Shown: positions 32,748 through 34,780 of the stretch, piece by piece
How the letters are laid out: each line of letters opens with the position of its first letter
Position numbering within the stretch: position 1 is the first letter of the stretch
Origin: Halieaceae bacterium
Lineage (GTDB): Bacteria > Pseudomonadota > Gammaproteobacteria > Pseudomonadales > Halieaceae
Direction of reading: 5' to 3'
DNA: 34,780 bases
Assembly (NCBI GenBank): GCA_018657645.1
Contig: JABHWT010000125.1
Location: 1-34,780 of the forward strand
Translations under genes and position numbers: made by a program
Notes under the pieces: model-generated
Seen by the model: only the letters and a program-made list of their open reading frames with translations
What the model was told of the DNA's origin: nothing
Database searches by the model: none

Positions 32748-33904
32748 ATGCTGAGGAAGAGGTTCTGGCGGCCAGCCTGGAGATTGGCAAGACGGTAAGG
32801 GCGTCAGCGAATGAAACCGAGAAAAACCGTAACCTGTCCCCGGAATTAGTGAGCCAGATGAGGGACGCTGGAATTTTCAGCCTGTGTATCCCGCAACGCT
32901 TTGGTGGCATTGAGGCTCACCCGGCTACCACACTGGAGGTTATTCAAAACCTCTCCTACGGCGACGCCTCGGCAGGCTGGGTGGCCATGGTTTGTGGTGC
33001 CACGGCGATTATGGCAGGCTTTTTGGAGCCGACAATAGCCGAGGAAATTTATGGCCAAAAGGGTGTGATTACTTGTGGCGCCTCAGCCCCTACTGGTAAG
33101 GCGCGCCGGGTTGAGGGTGGAATTGAGGTTTCCGGTCGTTGGCAGTGGGGTAGTGGTACAACCCATGCAGACTGGATCCTCGGGGGCAGCTTTCTGGTGG
33201 ACGAGCAGGATAAACCCATGCTCGATGAAAATGGCCAGCCCTTCCATCTGTTACCCATCTTTTCCAAAGACCAGGTCACCCTGTTGGACAACTGGGACGT
33301 TATTGGTGTTGCCGGTTCAGGCTCCAATGACTTTGTGGTAGAGGGTGCCTTTGTGCCTGAGGGGCGCTGGATGCGCTTTGGCGTAGACCAACCCAGGATG
33401 AGTGGCCTATACCAGTTCCCGTTGTTGGGGATACTGGGTTTAGGGGTGGGTTCAGTGTCACTGGGCCTGGCCCGCCATGCTATTGATGAGTTGATCGAAA
33501 TTGCCGGTGGCAAGATACCCGCCTCAAGTCGCAAAATCCTGGCCTACCGGTCCTATGTGCAGTCAGCGGTGGCCGAGGCAGAGGTAGCCTATCGCTCGGC
33601 CAAACTATTTATGAAAGACTCAGTAGAGCGGGCCTATGATAAAGCCATAAAGGGTGAGAAGCTGCTGATGACAGATCGCGCAGAACTGCGTCTTGCTATT
33701 ACCAATGCCAGCAGGCAGTCCACTCGCGCCGTTGACCTGATGTACAATGCGGCCGGTGGAAGCCCGGTGTACAACAAGAGCCCCTTGTCACGAATCTACC
33801 GCGATGCCCATGTGGCCACCCAGCACATCATGGTTGGACCGCCCACCTATGAATTGGTGGGCAGAGTACTGATGGGCATGGATGTGGATGACGGAGCAGT
33901 GTAG
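32744..33904 (+). CDS. Acyl-CoA-dehydrogenase-fold flavin monooxygenase-like protein (HsaA/HpaH class D type)
   Basis: The GTG start at 32744 overlaps the preceding stop (GTGA) and has GGAG seven bases upstream. The 386-residue protein has the acyl-CoA dehydrogenase fold, but its pattern is that of group D flavin monooxygenases: LVSQMRDAGIFSLCIPQRFGG, NLSYGDASAGWVAMVCGA, GGIEVSGRWQWGSGTTHADWILGG, DNWDVIGVAGSGSNDFVVEGAFVPEG, and a C-terminal SRIYRDAHVATQHIMVGPPTYELVGR. Such enzymes take reduced flavin from a separate reductase and hydroxylate aromatics or sulfur heterocycles. A true acyl-CoA dehydrogenase is less likely because the usual catalytic glutamate context is not evident. The coupled nitroreductase-like protein may supply reduced flavin. 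Confidence 0.85.
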   Translation: MNAEEEVLAASLEIGKTVRASANETEKNRNLSPELVSQMRDAGIFSLCIPQRFGGIEAHPATTLEVIQNLSYGDASAGWVAMVCGATAIMAGFLEPTIAEEIYGQKGVITCGASAPTGKARRVEGGIEVSGRWQWGSGTTHADWILGGSFLVDEQDKPMLDENGQPFHLLPIFSKDQVTLLDNWDVIGVAGSGSNDFVVEGAFVPEGRWMRFGVDQPRMSGLYQFPLLGILGLGVGSVSLGLARHAIDELIEIAGGKIPASSRKILAYRSYVQSAVAEAEVAYRSAKLFMKDSVERAYDKAIKGEKLLMTDRAELRLAITNASRQSTRAVDLMYNAAGGSPVYNKSPLSRIYRDAHVATQHIMVGPPTYELVGRVLMGMDVDDGAV

Positions 33905-33995
33905 AAACCGTGGCCCGGAGTAATGCCATGATTCATGATTGAACCGCAGGTGCTTCGTACGAGCGAATGAAATGAGCGGCTTTAACTGCATGAGC

Positions 33996-34045
33996 GGGGC
34001 AAGTGGGGCAAGGGGGCAAGGGGGGGCAAGGGGTCAGACTCCTTG
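33996..34045. repeat. REP-like repeat copy D with preceding GGGGCAAG tandem array
   Basis: An exact second copy of CAAGGGGTCAGACTCCTTG occupies 34027-34045. It is preceded by a degenerate run of GGGGCAAG units (33996-34034), which look like serial duplications of the left arm of the repeat. It lies about 120 bases downstream of the monooxygenase-like gene, again in a 3' intergenic position. Confidence 0.75.
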
Positions 34046-34145
34046 ACCCGGCAATTCGCCAGGGACGCCATGTTCTCCTGCGACTTCCCGGTTACAATGC
34101 GTGCCGGAAATTGGTCTATATTTATGTTAGTGAAAAGGCAGCTCT

Positions 34146-34780
34146 ATGAAATTACGCTACAAGTTCGCAATCGGCGTGCTGATTTTGATGGCCACTGGCC
34201 TGGCCGTGCTGGCTCTGGTCCTGGGATACAATGCCCCCTGTAAACCAGCCCCCGAACTAACTGATGACGGCCGATTGATGAAGGCCATTGTCGGGCGCTG
34301 TTATGGCTCCCCCGATGTTCTGGCGCTGGAGAGTGTCGAGAAGCCCGAGCCTGCGAGCAACGAGGTGCTGGTTAAGGTCCGCGCCGCCTCGGTAAACCCC
34401 CTCGACTGGCACTACTTGCGAGGTGCGCCCTATATCATGCGGCTTAGCTCTGGTATCGGCTCGCCCAAACGTAATCGCTACGGAGTCGATTTCGCCGGGA
34501 CGGTTGAGTCCATCGGAGAGGACGTTACTTTATTCGAGCCCGGCGATGCCGTATTTGGCAGCGCTAGCGGTGCTTTCGCCGACTATGTGACCGTTCGCGA
34601 GGACCGGGCGCTGACAGCAAAACCTGACAACATGAGCTTTGAACAGGTGGCCTCAGTTCCGATCGCGGCAATCACCGCATTGCAGGCGCTGCGGGACAAG
34701 GGACAGCTTAAGTCGGGGCAGAAAGTACTGATTAATGGTGCCTCCGGAGGCGTGGGCACCTTTGCCGTGCAGATCGCCAA
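34146..34780 (+). CDS. Membrane-anchored MDR zinc-type alcohol dehydrogenase/quinone reductase (partial)
   Basis: An ATG at 34146, with AAGG seven bases upstream, opens a frame that runs off the window after 211 codons. Residues about 6-29 form a hydrophobic helix (FAIGVLILMATGLAVLALVLG), followed by a Cys-containing linker and then a medium-chain dehydrogenase domain: MKAIVGRCYGSPDVLALESVEKP, VLVKVRAASVNPLDWHYLRG, GVDFAGTVESIGEDV, FEPGDAVFGSASGAFADYV and the cofactor motif VLINGASGGVG. This is the quinone-oxidoreductase-like, zinc-free branch (no structural zinc Cys set seen). The N-terminal anchor is unusual for this normally soluble family. The C-terminal portion is outside the window. Confidence 0.85.
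   Translation, partial: MKLRYKFAIGVLILMATGLAVLALVLGYNAPCKPAPELTDDGRLMKAIVGRCYGSPDVLALESVEKPEPASNEVLVKVRAASVNPLDWHYLRGAPYIMRLSSGIGSPKRNRYGVDFAGTVESIGEDVTLFEPGDAVFGSASGAFADYVTVREDRALTAKPDNMSFEQVASVPIAAITALQALRDKGQLKSGQKVLINGASGGVGTFAVQIA

Overview
The window looks like chromosomal DNA of a free-living, aerobic, Gram-negative bacterium, most likely a marine gammaproteobacterium (Pseudomonadales/Cellvibrionales-like). The reasons are the oxygen-dependent coproporphyrinogen oxidase HemF, a TonB-dependent outer-membrane receptor, a DeaD-type helicase with a DbpA-like RNA-binding domain, hybrid sensor kinases, several glutathione-linked enzymes, and dispersed REP-like palindromes built on CAAGGGGTCAGACTCCTTG. 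The lower rank cannot be fixed from the sequence alone. No rRNA, tRNA, CRISPR array, prophage or intact insertion sequence was seen.

Layout. 1-371: start of a DUF1326 protein cut by the window edge. 462-674: C-terminal remnant of a glutathionyl-hydroquinone reductase. 728-1459: solitary periplasmic binding protein. 1539-3557: stand-alone molybdopterin oxidoreductase. 3735-4595 and 4863-5456: divergent oxaloacetate decarboxylase-like enzyme and ChaC gamma-glutamylcyclotransferase. 5479-6564 and 6932-8971: divergent exported AstE/AspA-type deacylase and TonB-dependent receptor. 9064-9897: FkbM methyltransferase. 10131-11267 and 11431-12225: convergent GST-like protein and SDR dehydrogenase with REP copies beside them. 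12487-15817: four minus-strand genes (C-terminally anchored exported protein, GFA protein, GST-like protein, exported LamG/DUF1080-like protein). 16215-17117: EamA transporter. 17281-22289: plus-strand run of M20-like lipoprotein peptidase, serine beta-lactamase-fold hydrolase, DUF1295 membrane protein and GT11 fucosyltransferase-like protein. 22436-26932: two convergent hybrid histidine kinases. 27205-29019: deaD, convergent with an FAD amino-acid oxidase-like gene (29035-30354). 30787-31701: hemF. 31828-33904: a tight operon of a small ORF, a nitroreductase and an acyl-CoA-dehydrogenase-fold monooxygenase-like protein. 34146-end: membrane-anchored MDR oxidoreductase, cut by the window edge.

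How the genes may work together. Most are single-gene units or short operons of accessory metabolism, and no large pathway is contained in the window. Two themes stand out. The first 15 kb is dense in glutathione-linked functions: a GHR remnant, ChaC, two GST-like proteins and GFA. The 31.8-33.9 kb operon pairs a flavin reductase-like protein with a flavin monooxygenase-like protein under apparent translational coupling. I found no clear evidence of an entirely new system. The best leads are the M20 homologue with altered metal ligands, the REPIN-like repeat pair, the nitroreductase/monooxygenase pair and the orphan facing hybrid kinases.
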